Shown: positions 10,823-23,509 of the stretch, piece by piece
How the letters are laid out: every line of letters starts with the position of its first letter
Numbering within the stretch: the stretch's first letter is position 1
Source: Choristocarpus tenellus KU-1152
Taxonomy: Eukaryota > Phaeophyceae
Length of the DNA: 34,133 nt
Assembly: GCA_964200185.2 (NCBI GenBank)
Contig: CAXNAD020000056.1
Span: forward strand, 1-34,133
Direction: 5' to 3'
Notes under the pieces: generated by a model
Database searches by the model: none
What the model was told of the DNA's origin: nothing
The model's input: only the letters and a program-made list of their open reading frames with translations
Made by a program: the position numbers and the translations under genes

Positions 10823-13760
10823 GAACGAGGAGCTTTCAGAGGTGTTACCTGCAGATTCTGAAAAGAACACCACAAAATGCCTAACGGCAATAGGTTTTTA
10901 TTTGTTGGAAGGCATCCCTACAGTTGTAGGAAAAAAAATGTTGTCAATTACATTGATATTGGAGAAGGTGTACCAGGTAGACGTTCGTATCCAACTCTGG
11001 AAGTTTTTCCAGACCTGCATAGTATACGGTAAACGGAAGCGTATGGATCACCCCCTCCTATAAAGGGAAGTACTACTGAAGTAGGGACTGAGTTTGAGAG
11101 CAACGTGATCAAAAGCAATCAGATTCTGGTATTTCTACGGGGCATGGACGGTCCTCCCATTTTCCACGAGAAATCCAACGGTCAACATCCCAAACGCTTA
11201 TTCCTCCTGCGTAAGATCTTTCTATCATCCGGAATAATCAGCCTTAGAAAAAATGTAGCACCTTCTTCGAATGATGTTCATAGTGGTCCTTGCTTCTGAA
11301 GCTGATACTACACTCAGCCATCCATGCTGGTATGGAGGCATACTCAATCATGGACAAGAGGGGCAGGGAAGTTGAGAAGATTCGCCCCTGGTCAAGACGG
11401 ATTCTTTGATGTCTGCATGCACTGTTGCAAGTGGGTAGATAGACATCACCACCTTCCCCTGGCCATGAACCGTATTACCTGCAGTAAGTTCATCATTGCA
11501 GGATGGCTGCATCATTCGCCTATCAATTAGTATCGTAAACCAGGCCATGCCCGAGCTCAGGCGTTTTGGCTAGCAAGTTGGTCTGAAGTATGCCTAACGC
11601 AACCACATCCCCTAACAGAGGCAGAGATTGAGACCCGATTTTTATATCCATCATGAGGGATCTGGAAGGTGCCATGGATATTCAGCAGAAGAACAAGCAA
11701 ACATTAGGATGGTTCGGAATTCTTGATACCGATGCAAGCACCATGGCAGAGTTCCAGGCCTATGCACACAAGTAGGGAAAGATTTCCTGTACCGTGACAC
11801 TTTCAACAGAGTATACACTCCAGTATATGCTTAAGTCCATCAGCAGCTTATGGAGAGGTTTCTCTCCAAGTTCAAGACATGCACTACGTCAACTGACAAA
11901 CCAGAGCTTGATTTTGAGTGTACTGTGGAGTGCAAGGCTGCATGCTGTCGAAAAATGCGTGCAAGTGGTGTGTCTCTCCAATGCAAATTCGTCAGGGTGC
12001 GAAACCCGTCCACCTCATTACTCAAAAGGCAAATGAGACAAAGGCAGAGGTATCCCGATGTTTGACGCATAGACTACCAAATTTTCGACAAAAACGAAAG
12101 TGAGTACATAATCCAGAGCAGCGGATGGATGTTGTGTTAGGCGATAAGTGTGTACAGAATCTAAAGTTGGTACCACTACAAGTGCTGCCAATTTTATCTC
12201 CACAATCAGTAGAGTCCATAGATACCTGAGTGCAGGTCCTGATCTTTTTTTTATTTTGTTGAGAGTGTACCATTTCATTTGATCAAGGAGGTAGTAATTT
12301 GAGGTGGTGAGCACTTCAGCAAACATTAGATTTAGGGGTTCTGTGTATTATTTGATCTTTATTTCCATGGTTTCAAGGAATTTCTCGCAAAGTGTGGAAT
12401 TTGGGAGACCCACAAATCCGTCCAAGCATCCCCACCCCATGCATGCATGCCCTTTTAATATTCAAATATCCTGAAGGACATCCTCCGTCCACTATGATGG
12501 ATACTGGTATAGAATTTATTTGCGCAATATGTAAACTATCTCCAACCTTCCTGTGGTATGAGATGAGTGCCGTTCCTATCATCATTGATTGAAGGGATGA
12601 GTCACAGTTCTCATTGCTAAAACACTGTAAAATAGGTGATTACAACAGACTTGCAGAGTAGTGGACAGTCGCCTTTTTTATTATATTCAGTTTCAGTCAC
12701 TGTTACAAAGTATGTAATACCTAGAGATGATATTGATGGAAAACAGGACATATCCCTCCAATTCAACATTGGCAATACTATGATTAGGAACAGACCCTAA
12801 CATAAGAAGAAAAACGAAAAATGAAATTGAGGAAAGAGTGGAAAAAAAATATTCCAAAAAATCTACAAAACATTGAAACTTGAGAAATAAGTGGGGGTTC
12901 GTAAGGGCGAGGTCAGTCCCCTCATAGCATGTGCGCAAGCAGCAGAGAGGCAAGAGGTGTGAGAACAAGTGTGTGTGTGTAGCACAATATGTGTAGCTAT
13001 GAAAAATGAGGGAGAGAGAGTCAATGGCAGGGTCGTTGAAGTAGTTGTGGGGTGAGTACCCTTTTGTTCAATGATACAAAGGCACCAAAATTTCGCAATG
13101 GACAATATCAAGACCCTGCCACTCATTCTCAGCTCTCTGCAACTCTCCGTTGTTACTCGCCGTAGGATGTACCAGTGATTACACACCCACCTCGTATCTT
13201 GGGCATACTAGGTGTACAGCTACTACTCTATTCAAGTACACATAAAATGAAATATACAGTACAAGGGGGTACTATTGATAGAGCACGTAAGGCACGTGAT
13301 AGCAGACAAGATGAAACAAGAAGTGATGAATGTGTAGTCAGCCCAAGGCAGGGGAAATCAACGTAGGTGTGAGGCATGCACTGTTGGCACAAGCACATAT
13401 AAAACGATTGGAGCCAGTATACATGACATCAATACATGAAGCATGAAACCAAGTATATACACAACCAGAAGGAGTCACTAATGGTGATGAGCTTTAGAGC
13501 CAGTTCAAGCTGGTCCAATTCACGAGGTGTTGGGTTTTTGTAACCAAAGTCATTGGTACAAAAGATTCAGTCACTCGCACCCACAGAAACAAAGTATCAT
13601 ACCTGTAAACCCAGACAAACATCACACACTATAGCAAAATCCCTTAATAACAGTCATGTTCAGCAGGAATTATCAAGTGTGGTTGACAAGATCAGTTGCT
13701 TCAGATGAATGAAGTAACAGGCGAAGACCTCGGTGATGGATGTTATTGATTATGTAGTAC
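10823..13760. other. Upstream region of CDC20, no confident gene
   Basis: A splice-acceptor-like GTTCTTTTCAG ends at 10858 on the minus strand and could join an unseen 5' exon to CDC20. On the plus strand, 11100-12100 contains overlapping open pieces in all three frames. Examples are M-R-D-L-E-G-A-M-D-I-Q-Q near 11650 and a Lys/Arg/Cys-rich piece at 11850-12065. Together they look like one decayed reading frame, but I recognise no family. 12100-13760 holds only short frames, plus a GT microsatellite near 12970. Confidence 0.35.
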
Positions 13761-13978
13761 TACCTCCGTGCCGTAAGTCTGCGCTGTGTTGTCCATAACT
13801 TTTGAAGATATTGATGAAATTCATTTCTGAAAGATTTGGAATCCTTGACGAATTCTGGTTAGGGTTAGCTCTTTTTATTATTTTTACTCCCCATCCTTCA
13901 CAAATCTATCAGCCACAGAAAAAGCCTCCATGTCTACCTTCGGTATGTTTTCAAGCTCTCCAGACAACTGCCTCTTCC

Positions 13979-14787
13979 TTACCCCTGTGTGCTCCATACT
14001 GAAGTCATTTCCCCCTTTGTATCTAAGTACTTGATTGTACACACCACAAAAAGGAGCTGCCAAGCCCTCTCAAGTGTGGTTTCATCACACTCATACTGTT
14101 TCTTAATGACCTTCACCATCTCCTCAACTGACCCAAACCATTCCCCCATCACCCAACATTTCAACGACCTGAAGAAACACAGGTCAATGATATTGAGGTT
14201 GGGGAAGTTAGATGGCTGCATCACAAGCCTAATCAACCACCCCTCAGTCTTCCCTGCCCCTGACAAGATTTCTGAGTTACCCTTGCCCATGTGGGGGGTG
14301 ACACCGTCTTGCTGAACGATAATGTGCTTCCCCTGCAACCAAGGCATCTTGGTCTTGATTGCAGGCAATAACTCCTCCGTGTACCACTTCCTGTACCACA
14401 AATGGTCTAAAGTACAGTCCTGCACATACGCACCCTCTTTTTTATGGTTCTTGCTTGTCCTGTCTGCCGTTGTTGACACACATTCACATCAAACACCAAG
14501 CTTTCCATCAAAGCTATCGGAGTTGATACACTATATATTGCAGTCATCTTGGGCGGTGTGAGCTCCGAAGGCCACCCACTATGTGCCACCACCCCTCGGT
14601 CAAGCGTGTGGCCACAGGCGAGCTGATCAGATACGTCCTCCCAGAGCCCTCGCATGTAACACTCGGACACTCCAATTTCCGCTGCGAGGGCTGGCACAAC
14701 GTGTCGCGCGAGTTTATGCTCACCAAGGACCACTAGGGCATGCTGCACTGCAAGCGCAACCCTGGTGTCAAGATTATGCTTGACCAT
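13979..14787 (-). pseudogene. Mariner-like transposase, internally deleted and frameshifted
   Basis: This belongs to the Tc1/mariner superfamily, plant/oomycete-type. The 14787-14407 frame gives an N-terminal helix-rich DNA-binding region (A-L-A-A-E-I-G-V-S-E near its middle), then S-G-W-P-S-E-L-T-P-P-K. A second, overlapping frame, 14479-13979, gives T-S-K-N-H-K-K-E-G, L-L-P-A-I-K-T-K-M-P-W, the second catalytic Asp in I-I-V-Q-Q-D-G-V-T-P-H, and N-F-P-N-L-N-I-I-D-L-C-F-F, where the usual S-P-D is F-P-N. The catalytic block normally carrying H-V/I-D-E-K-W-F is missing between the two parts, so roughly 150-200 residues have been deleted. With the first Asp gone, the third changed to Asn and a frameshift, the element cannot be active. 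No clear terminal inverted repeats were found. Confidence 0.82.
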
Positions 14788-16360
14788 TTGCGAGAATAAG
14801 ATTCGAAGTAATAGCTTGTGTACCCACAGACGATGTTGTGGGACATTAGGGATATTTAGGCGGGGTGTTTGACCAGAAGAAATTGGCAGAATGTTAAGAG
14901 TTGGAGTGTTTCTGACATGCGCTAGAAAGCTGTTGAGTCATTTGGTATTCTGAGTCATTTACTGTAGGGTTTGGTGAGCCCCATCTGATGATGGTGCCTC
15001 ACTCTCTTCTCAACTGTGATACAATATTATAACAATAATATAACTGGTTGCGTGGAACAGATTGTCAAGGACAGTTTAACAGCTGGTATTCAGGGAAACT
15101 TGGGCACCCTATGCTAGGGGGGTCAACGGGGGAGGTGCCATGCTGACGTTCTGACCCTCGACATGCCCAGTTCTGGCCTCAAAATCACCCCAAAGAACCC
15201 TTACTTTGACAGCTTGAAGCACCTTGAGTTTGTACCTGATGATCCTCAACCCCCACCTTTTCTGAAAGCTGAGATTGTCAACCCAATTTCATTCTGTGTA
15301 GTTACCGTCCGATTCGACACCGTTCTCACTTGGCAACCCCAGATATTTTGCGGCACAAACTTACAGCAGAGGTAGTATTAAAATAGGATCATGTTATTGT
15401 GTCAAGGAACTCCTTGAAATACATTTTGCTGAGTCAGGTTACACACAGCTGTATGTACTGAGCTCACAGACTTTCCCTCTGTCACCATTCTGGGGAATGC
15501 AAGGCAGGTCAGATGCACAACTGCTTCACAGCAATCCGGACATGTGCTGTATGGTGAACAGAAGAATCCTGGGGATTGCAATATTTTCTGTCTTATCCTA
15601 TCACAGTTGGGGATTGAGGAACACGCTGCATTCAGGGTTACCGCCTTTGGTTGGTCTTGAGTCCAGACCCCTTCATTCGCTTCACTTAGATTCACCTCTT
15701 TGGTGAGTCACCACTCCATCACACAGAACTCAGCCACTCTCCCAATTGTACTTTTAGAACTATTCCAAAAAGGAGCAAGATCAATCATGCTATGATAGTT
15801 GACAGACAGATTGCATTTACTCCTTTGTTGTCTGGAAGGTTTTTGGTTCTCCATCAGCACGACCTATTGCAAGTTTACTTAACATCTTACTCCACCTGCT
15901 CACAAACGATCCTTGGATTTGTGCTATGCGATAGTGAAACACAGCAGAGTTTTCAATTATGAAACACTCTTTCAGTCTTTAGTAATAAAACACACAGTGA
16001 GAATGAGTGATTGTGCTTCTTCACTTTTGTCCTGTCTTGGTAGCGTCTACAACCTACCTTAAGCTGCAATACTGTTTTATAGACTCAGTCAGAGCACTGA
16101 GGGTTGGAAGGCAATGACTTATCCCTCTACCATCATGACAGCCCTGCATGGCCTCGAAATTGTCTATCATGTGATACAATGCATCACATTTTGTAGATCC
16201 ACTATAGCAACATCAGTAACACATTGAAGTTCAAGGAAACTGTCTCCTCACCAGCTGTTTGTGCGGATGTGCATAGGATGGTTACTGACAGAAAAATATG
16301 AAGATTACCACCTCTAGATATGGTTGACCCAATGTCAGCATATATACTTGAAACATTGAA
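14788..16360. other. Intergenic, no gene recognised
   Basis: This is the 3' flank of the TMEM184-like gene. A plus frame at 15163-15375 (starting M-P-S-S-G-L-K-I-T-P) is open but matches nothing I know and has no supporting splice context. The right end of the mariner-like element presumably lies in the first few hundred bases. Confidence 0.35.
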
Positions 16361-19300
16361 TTATGGGACTAATAATCGTTCCACATCTTCTGATCCTTTA
16401 CCATGTCCAGCAGGATTTCCTAATGCACCACTCTTCCAATCCCATCTTCCTGCTGCAGCACGACCCAGGTCAGCAAACATGTCATCTGGCAAGCTGGAGA
16501 GGAGACACATAGGCATCAATCTCAGTATTTCAGTTACAGAAGAATGAAGGAAGGAGGTTGACAAAAAATCCAAATTCTTTTCTGGAGTGAGGTTCGTGTT
16601 GGAAGGAAGGAAAACCACTGTACACAAATAAATACTTTCAAGTACAAGGTAGCCTAAGAGGACTGACTCATCATTTATATTTTGCTTTCATAAGGCAAAT
16701 GTCCACCAACCCTTCACCAGGCACTGAAAATCCTCATCCTGACTCTTACCTACTCTCCAAGAAAGCTTGATACAAAGGTCGAAGCGCCATCCCATGGTCC
16801 CCAGATCCAAGGTAGTCCTGTGTAGAAGAGTATGGACAAAAAATAAGGTTATATGTCTATAACAAGCACCACCTGTAACTTGTGAATTAAGATGGTGCCG
16901 TGGCACAAAATGATGGCTATGAATGTGAAGGGCATGTAAAAAAGCACAAACTGCAAGTATCCTTCCAAGTTGGTTGCAGGAGCAGTCCCATCAATATAAC
17001 TTTTCACAAACAAAAACAATAATGATATTACATATGCATGTGTGATCCATGCTACACAATCTTCACAATAAGAGACTGCTTTAGTCCTATGGATAGGTCA
17101 TATTTCGCGCATCAACTGAGGTATTTCTGGAAGCTATATAACTCAGCATGACAAGATGATCCAAAAATATATATGGACTTTTTCTGGAGTGGTATCGATT
17201 TGAACAGTCGGCTATTTCTGCGTGTTATTAACCAATCAATAAATACTCTGAAATCAGATTTGAGCTGGTGTTGAGATCGAGCTCAACCACACATACACCA
17301 ATTTTTACTAGGAGAAGTGATATTTTAAAAGATAGGCAAAGATAAAGGTCAAACACAATCCCTGTTGAGGTCATCAACAGGTCATTCCAATAGGTTCGAT
17401 GTGAGAAGCTGGACCACAAATATTTGTTTCAAGACTTGCATTGAACAGATAAACTAAAAATATAAAATGTCGTCTTCCCTGATTTCTCAGGAACACCTAG
17501 ATCTCAACAAGAAAAAGAGATCCAAACTTCCCCTTGGAAAAACAGCTCCGGGCCACTCTGAGTTGACCTGTAGCAGTTCATATGGCACTCTGAAGCTTGA
17601 GGCAGAACTATGTCATATATCCGTACATCATACCTATGTAGCACAATATTACAAATAGATGCCCCTCATTCTCCAATTTCTTCTTGAATATGAGCTGATT
17701 GGTGTTATACAAATCGATCAAAGTGTTGTCAGATATTTAGGATGGGGGTGCACAATTAGGTCCAAGCTATTAACTTGCAAGGTTTTTCTTGGAACAGTTG
17801 ATATTTTATTTATCCCTCATTCTGTTGCATCAATGCATTTTTTATTCTTGACAAGTGGAACTGCACAACAAACTGAAATTTTGAAAGTTTTGAGTGAAAC
17901 AAAGTAAAATGCACTAATCTGAAAAAACCAGTGAATTAACACTTTGGAGCTCCTGAGGTCCTGAGTGAAGTATCACATCACAATTATGATGGTATCATCT
18001 GACTGACCGTTATCCTAGGCTCCTTTAGGCGAGATACTTGAGGGGGGTGAAATTTAAGACTGAAAATTGCACCTTGTTCCACACACCCCTTCCCAGAGTC
18101 AATTCCATTCAACAAGATGCCAATTTGGGAGAAATTTGGACAATAACATGGTCCCCAATGTCTCATTATATTAAACCTTGATGTGTCAACAACTTGCATG
18201 TTTCCTGCGATTGGTCTGAAGAAGTTATCTACCTCCCATTCAAGAGCAAGTGGCAATATGCTTCTATTAACTTCAAACTGTACAGGGAGACCCCCATGAC
18301 CCCAGGTCCAATTTTGATTCATACTTCCCAAAAATCAGTGCTGGTGTACTGATGTCCTAGGAAAATAAATCATAGGCCATTAGATTCAACACTCTGGGAC
18401 TTTTTGAATTGGAATGCAAGACACAATGTCACACCAATGTTGTTACTGCCGTGGCATTAACATTTATTTGAGTTTTGAGTGCAACCAGTCTGTATTGTAA
18501 ATAACAAATGGTGTCTGTTCTAAGGCACTTTCACGCACAGAAGAGAGTCAAACAAAGCGTTAAAAAGTGTGAACTGAACTAATTTAATTGAATTAACCTG
18601 TCTAAATAACTATTAATCAAGGATGTTAACAAAACCTTTCAATTAATCTATTTCTTGCATGTCTGCACACTGCACGACCAGTTCACATAAAGCTTCCTCA
18701 ATACTACATTGTGGTACTTGAGGTTTTCTGCACCTCACCACCTCACCTTGTGCATTGCGATTCAATCAAGTACACAAAAATATTTTGAGTCAACTTAACT
18801 GACAGATACAAACTCTTTGGTTCAGAAGAGTGCTGAGAACGATAAGTTGAAGTTTTCCTCAGTGATCTCATCCAGAGTATTTCGGGGGGGGGGGAATTTC
18901 AGGAAAATATTTCTTGGACCACTTTGCCCCAAAAAAAAATGAGGTCCAGGCTAGTGCAACCTAACATAGAAAGTTGATATGGAATGCCTCTTGTATTTGG
19001 TTTACTCATTGGACAGGCCCACAAAATGTCAGAGGTATAACCAGTGTAACCTTCTCTAGCAGGTCACCTAGCTAGACTTTAATTTCCTTTCACAATTGTA
19101 GTAGGTTGAAATAGAGTGGAACCCTTTCACCTTTCTCAATTATGTAAGTTTCACAGTTGCTCTTTTCCTCAATACACAGGCTTGATTTGGCATCATTTAG
19201 GTCAGAATTGTGATAACAAATCAATCACCATTAAGGTAATTCTCCCTCAAGAAAACACATGCTCAATGCTGTATCCTCAACCAAAGGACTTTGGTTGCTA

Positions 19301-22300
19301 GGTTACCACACAAAAATACTGAGGTGAGTTTAATAGATAATAAGGTGGCAAGTTATTTTTGGTGAGTCAACACACTTGTCAACACCCTGCACTTTCTTTC
19401 AAGTCAGACAAAAAAAATGGGCAAATCAGTTCGGTTTTGCAACTTCAGCGGTACATCACTATGGGGCTAACAGATAAACATAAATTGTTTTGAGTCATAG
19501 GACATGGGATTCAACTGCGCAGCATGAGAAAAATGCACCTAGCTACCCCTTCCCAGAGGTTACTTTTTGGATTACTATATTTATGTACACATATACATGT
19601 ATCTGTTCTGCTTCATACTGATCAAAAATATTGACCATACCGCAAATATATGGGCGTATGTCTCAATCATGCATTTAAAATACTCTAATGAAGTGTTGGT
19701 AAGACAAATCAAATGATACACAGTTTTACACAAGTGTGCGCCTTAACCAAAGACCAAGAAAGAGAAAAAGGACTAGTAGATGTGTTGCTGCCAACAGACT
19801 CAAGATAAGAACAGCAAATTATACCTATGCATGGAACAAGAGGGCAATGATCAACATCACCACCTAATGTGAATAACTCCCACGCCACTATCCACAAGTG
19901 TTGTAGGTAGGACTTGCCTTGTAAGAAAAAGCATGCTGATGCGCAACGGCTGCTAACAGCATCTCAACACAGATAAGCCAGTCCTGGAGGCCATGCCCAA
20001 TGTTGTCCTTGGTCCATTCCTCGCTAACATCCTGGATCCAACCCAATGACAAGAGCATTGATATCATAAGACCTTGCCACCAGGTGAAGAAGATCACCAT
20101 CTTGACACACAGAAATTTCCCCACAGGGCGCCATGGGGCCAGATCATCCCTTCAAAAAAAACAGGAAATGTGCAAGGGTTTGTCAAACTCCACACTCCAA
20201 GAGACTTCTGCTTACTTACTATGTCAAATAATGATACAAGGAATGGCAACTACCTAGTCCATGAAAGAGGGAATAGCCACATTATATTTTCCGCAACTCT
20301 CTAAGTTTTGGAAAAAAATTATGTGACATGCTCAAGCTTTGAAAGATCTTGTAAGCATGACTAGACAACCTTGTGGAGCAAAAAATCAACATATGAGAAT
20401 GACAACTCAAATTTATTGTTACAGCAAACAGAAGCATCATACAAATATAATTGTTTAATTAATTCAAGTGATTGCCAGAAGTAATAGAACCCATGCACAC
20501 TGTACTCTACAGTTGCGCAAATTTGAAGTGAATTTACAACAACCTAAAAAGAACTGGGTCTGTTCTGTAAACCAAGCAGAAAAAACTCAGTGAGGCTTTG
20601 ACAGGAACAGAATATTCTCTGTTTGATAACCCAATGATGAGTCCCACCTACTGCCTTCCCCAACTCTGATATTGCCTCTCTTTCATCCATCCGGACAGCA
20701 AGGTTTGAACAAACATGAACTTGAGATCTTGTGGGATGATTTACATCATGTTGACTTCAAATCATTACCAATCATATTGAGATGTGTGACTACATCACGG
20801 GAGCAATTAGCAACAGGTACACAAGCAATAAAGATAGTACCTAAGGACAACACATACCCAGAAAACTATCAAGAGAATAATATTGTGCTAAACAAAAGTC
20901 CTTGCATATACATACACTTGTTAACTCACCTCACCTTCAAAATTCAGAAGGCCGTATCTCTCTTTTCATACAATGTAACACGTTTCCATTAAGATAAAAT
21001 GCACAGGAAGGCAAGTATATCATATATTCTATCTTGGAATTTTTCAGGAGATTGGTAAGGGTTTGGTTTAATATTTCAATGTCTGAACCATAACAACAAT
21101 CAAGTGTATATGAGTACCTGTCCAATCTATGTGAGACTCACTTTGTAGCATAGTAAAACTTCACCAGGGCATAAAGAGCCCATGTTTGGCTCATGTTTTC
21201 CACGAAGACGATGTAAACGTAGCCCTGTTTCCAGGAGAAGATCTCACTCCCATACAAGCCCCTCATCTCTAGGGTCACCTTTGTAACACAATTCAGAAGC
21301 ATCAACCAGGTAGGGGTTCATTCACCCTGAAAGAGAAGGAATCATGAAAATCCTAGCACATCAATAGAATGCAGCCTAGCACAAAGTATTTTATCTCAAG
21401 AAAGTTATTGCATCAATTTATACACTTGAAATACCATATACATCAGGGTCATACACAGTACAGTGTCAAATATTGCCTACCATCAATTGTTGAAAAAATG
21501 CTAAACTATTCATATCAAAGAGTTGAAAGTCAACATTTCAACAAGTATACAACTAAAAGGACCACTACAGTATCAAATTACAAATGTATTTCAAACTGGT
21601 GGCCACTGTGGAGATGGCATTGGACAGAGTGTTTTGGAGAAAGTCTCAGATTAAGGACAGAATACTTCTGCAATTGCTGACTTGACACCTTGGATCAAAT
21701 TCAACACCTACAATAGGTTATAAAAAATACCATGTCAAAAGTCTCAAACACTAGAGAGGTGTTCTAAAATTGTGACAGATTTCCTCGCTTGATTAGAAAC
21801 GGGCCCATTCGTAAACAATTTCAACCTGATGATGAGGTATTTTACATAATGGTCTTTTCACATAGAAATATCACACTTAGTTGCAACTTTGATCTTGCAG
21901 TAGATGGAGGTTCCTAGATACTGCCTACCTTGGTGAGTGCAGCTATGTTCTTCACTGCAACATATTGAAGAACTCCCAGCTTGGCATGGTCAAGAAAACG
22001 ATGCCCCATTGGCCACGGGTTCACACAGTAATTCACTGGCCAGAAATGGCTGCCAATAGAAGGGTTCTTTGACCTGAGCACCTCTCCAAGGTGCTCTTCA
22101 TTCCCAAGAAGTCCCAAGAGAAAGTACATGAAGGAGAATATCACGTACGCTTCGTAACTGTGACAGTGGAAGAGCAGATACCCCGGAAAAATAACCACAG
22201 AGCGAATGTAAGGCCATGAATAATTTCTAAAGTATACTTTATGGGTATACTTATATAATCAAGATATATGACACGCTTCCTACACTCTCACAAACCTCCA

Positions 22301-22960
22301 AAATGTAAGAGTCCACCTTGCACTGAAAACAGGAACAATAATGTCCGCGGAACTGGTACCAAGACAAAAAATCTCTACGTCATAATGTGACTCGTCTCAC
22401 CATTCTCTCAGGGTAGAAATGTAGAAACCCATCTCCTTGAAGCGGAGTGCAAGCCAGGACTCCACCGCATAAATTGGTACCATCCACAATATCCTGACAA
22501 CGTAACTAGTTCCGGGTGGCAGAAAAAAGAGTTGACAAACCACCACTTAACATACGGGCACGAAATTGGCACCATGATAGGCGAAATGAGGTCAAGATAG
22601 CGATTTCAGCAACTATACTGCACAAAAGAGTGCCCAGCCAGTTTGTCAGAAGCACGTAATTCATTGCAGAGACTGGATAATAGGGAGTTATGCAGTCCGT
22701 AGAAAAGAACGAAGTATTTAAAGGAAAGTCGAGATGACTCACCGCTGAACATGCGGCATATGCCAGTGACTGAGATGCATGTAAATTTCCCTCATTGTAA
22801 TTGGGAAGCATAGCAACACGCAGGCACCCCCACTGAACCATGCGACGTAGTGCTTTTGCTCGCCATTACGCAAAAGGTCCCAACTGTATAGTGGGATTGC
22901 CACAAGCAGCGCCATCCAAGTGAATGAGATAAGCAAAGTGGAGAGTGCGATTCTCCTCAT
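16361..22960 (-). CDS. TMEM184/LAZ1-like (DUF300, OST-alpha family) membrane protein, 7 exons
   Basis: This is a multi-pass membrane protein of the family containing animal TMEM184, plant LAZ1 and the organic solute transporter alpha subunit. LAZ1 proteins act at the vacuolar membrane; the substrate here is unknown. Exons on the minus strand, all phase-consistent: 22960-22743, 22505-22401, 22157-21929, 21278-21142, 20149-19918, 16817-16750, 16493-16361, giving 373 aa, normal for the family. Hallmarks in order: W-F-S-G-G-A-C-V-L-L and P-I-T-M-R-E-I (TM2, about 41-58), R-I-L-W-M-V-P-I-Y-A-V-E-S-W (77-90), R-E-C-Y-E-A-Y-V-I-F (106-115), Y-C-V-N-P-W-P-M-G-H (about 151-160), M-S-Q-T-W-A-L-Y-A-L (213-222), F-F-T-W-W-Q-G (250-256) and D-W-L-I-C-V-E-M (286-293). 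The last two exons (D-Y-L-G-S-G and L-P-D-D-M-F-A-D-L-G) encode a hydrophilic tail that is less conserved; their inclusion rests on splice sites and phase. The start is the first in-frame ATG. Confidence 0.87.
16818..19917 (-). other. 3.1-kb GC-AG intron in the TMEM184-like gene
   Basis: The exon ends T-Y-K (TACAAG) and the intron starts GCAAGT, which is the strong GC-donor consensus. The acceptor is TCTACACAG before GACTACC, and both sides are phase 0. This is by far the longest intron in the window. Inside it I see no recognisable coding sequence or element, only short frames and homopolymer runs, such as the G run near 18885. Confidence 0.68.
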
Positions 22961-22972
22961 GGCGCAGGATAA

Positions 22973-23000
22973 ACAAAATGTCACAAAATGTCACAAAATG
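22973..23000. repeat. 10-bp tandem repeat just upstream of the TMEM184-like start
   Basis: TCACAAAATG occurs in nearly three direct copies, ending 13 bases before the ATG complement at 22958-22960. It lies in the presumed 5' UTR or core promoter. On the coding strand the unit reads CATTTTGTGA. Confidence 0.8.
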
Positions 23001-23039
23001 TGCATTCGATATGGCGTATCACCCCAGGCCTTGTTGGTC

Positions 23040-23200
23040 CCAGTGCCCTCTCCTCATCCCTCAGTCTCACGATCCCTATCCTCTTCCCTTTTCAACCACG
23101 ACCCCTTTCCCTGTATCCAAGTCTCCAAATAATTCTGTGTCCCACTCAACCTTTTCCCCTCTCCCTTCTTCCTTCTCCCTCCCCCCTCTCTTAAAAACTT
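23040..23200. promoter_or_regulatory. Pyrimidine-rich tract upstream of the TMEM184-like gene
   Basis: About 160 bp composed mostly of C and T on the plus strand (GA-rich on the coding strand), 80-240 bp upstream of the start codon. GA-rich stretches are common in promoters of many eukaryotes, but no specific factor site is claimed. Confidence 0.35.
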
Positions 23201-23509
23201 CTGTGTGTGTAGTTGCAATGGTGAAACTCTACTGACTTTCTACGAACTTGCTTCTTCCACCAAATATGTTTTGGATATTTCTTTTTGGTAACACCCTGCA
23301 CTTTGTCACTTAATCTCTCAAAATCTTCATACTTAAATAAAAGAACAACCATGGTCTCTTACTCTTCGCCGACCTTTCGTTGAATACTATATTTATTATT
23401 TTGTTCAATGATATATATTTTCTACAACCTCTTCCTAATTATTACCTCTTCTTAACTACATATATATACCGAGTTTATGAAAATATGACAGGATAATAGA
23501 AGCGAAAAC

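Noticed and set aside
13770-15140. Terminal inverted repeats of the mariner-like element (CTACCTCCGTGCCG versus GGGGGAGGTGCC)
   Set aside because: The match is short and imperfect, with no convincing TA target duplication.
15163-15375. Possible short gene on the plus strand
   Set aside because: No recognisable motif, no splice or codon support, and similar-length open frames occur throughout the non-coding sequence.
17984-18331. 115-residue minus-strand open frame inside the large TMEM184 intron as a missed exon
   Set aside because: It resembles no part of the family, and the flanking exons join in phase without it.
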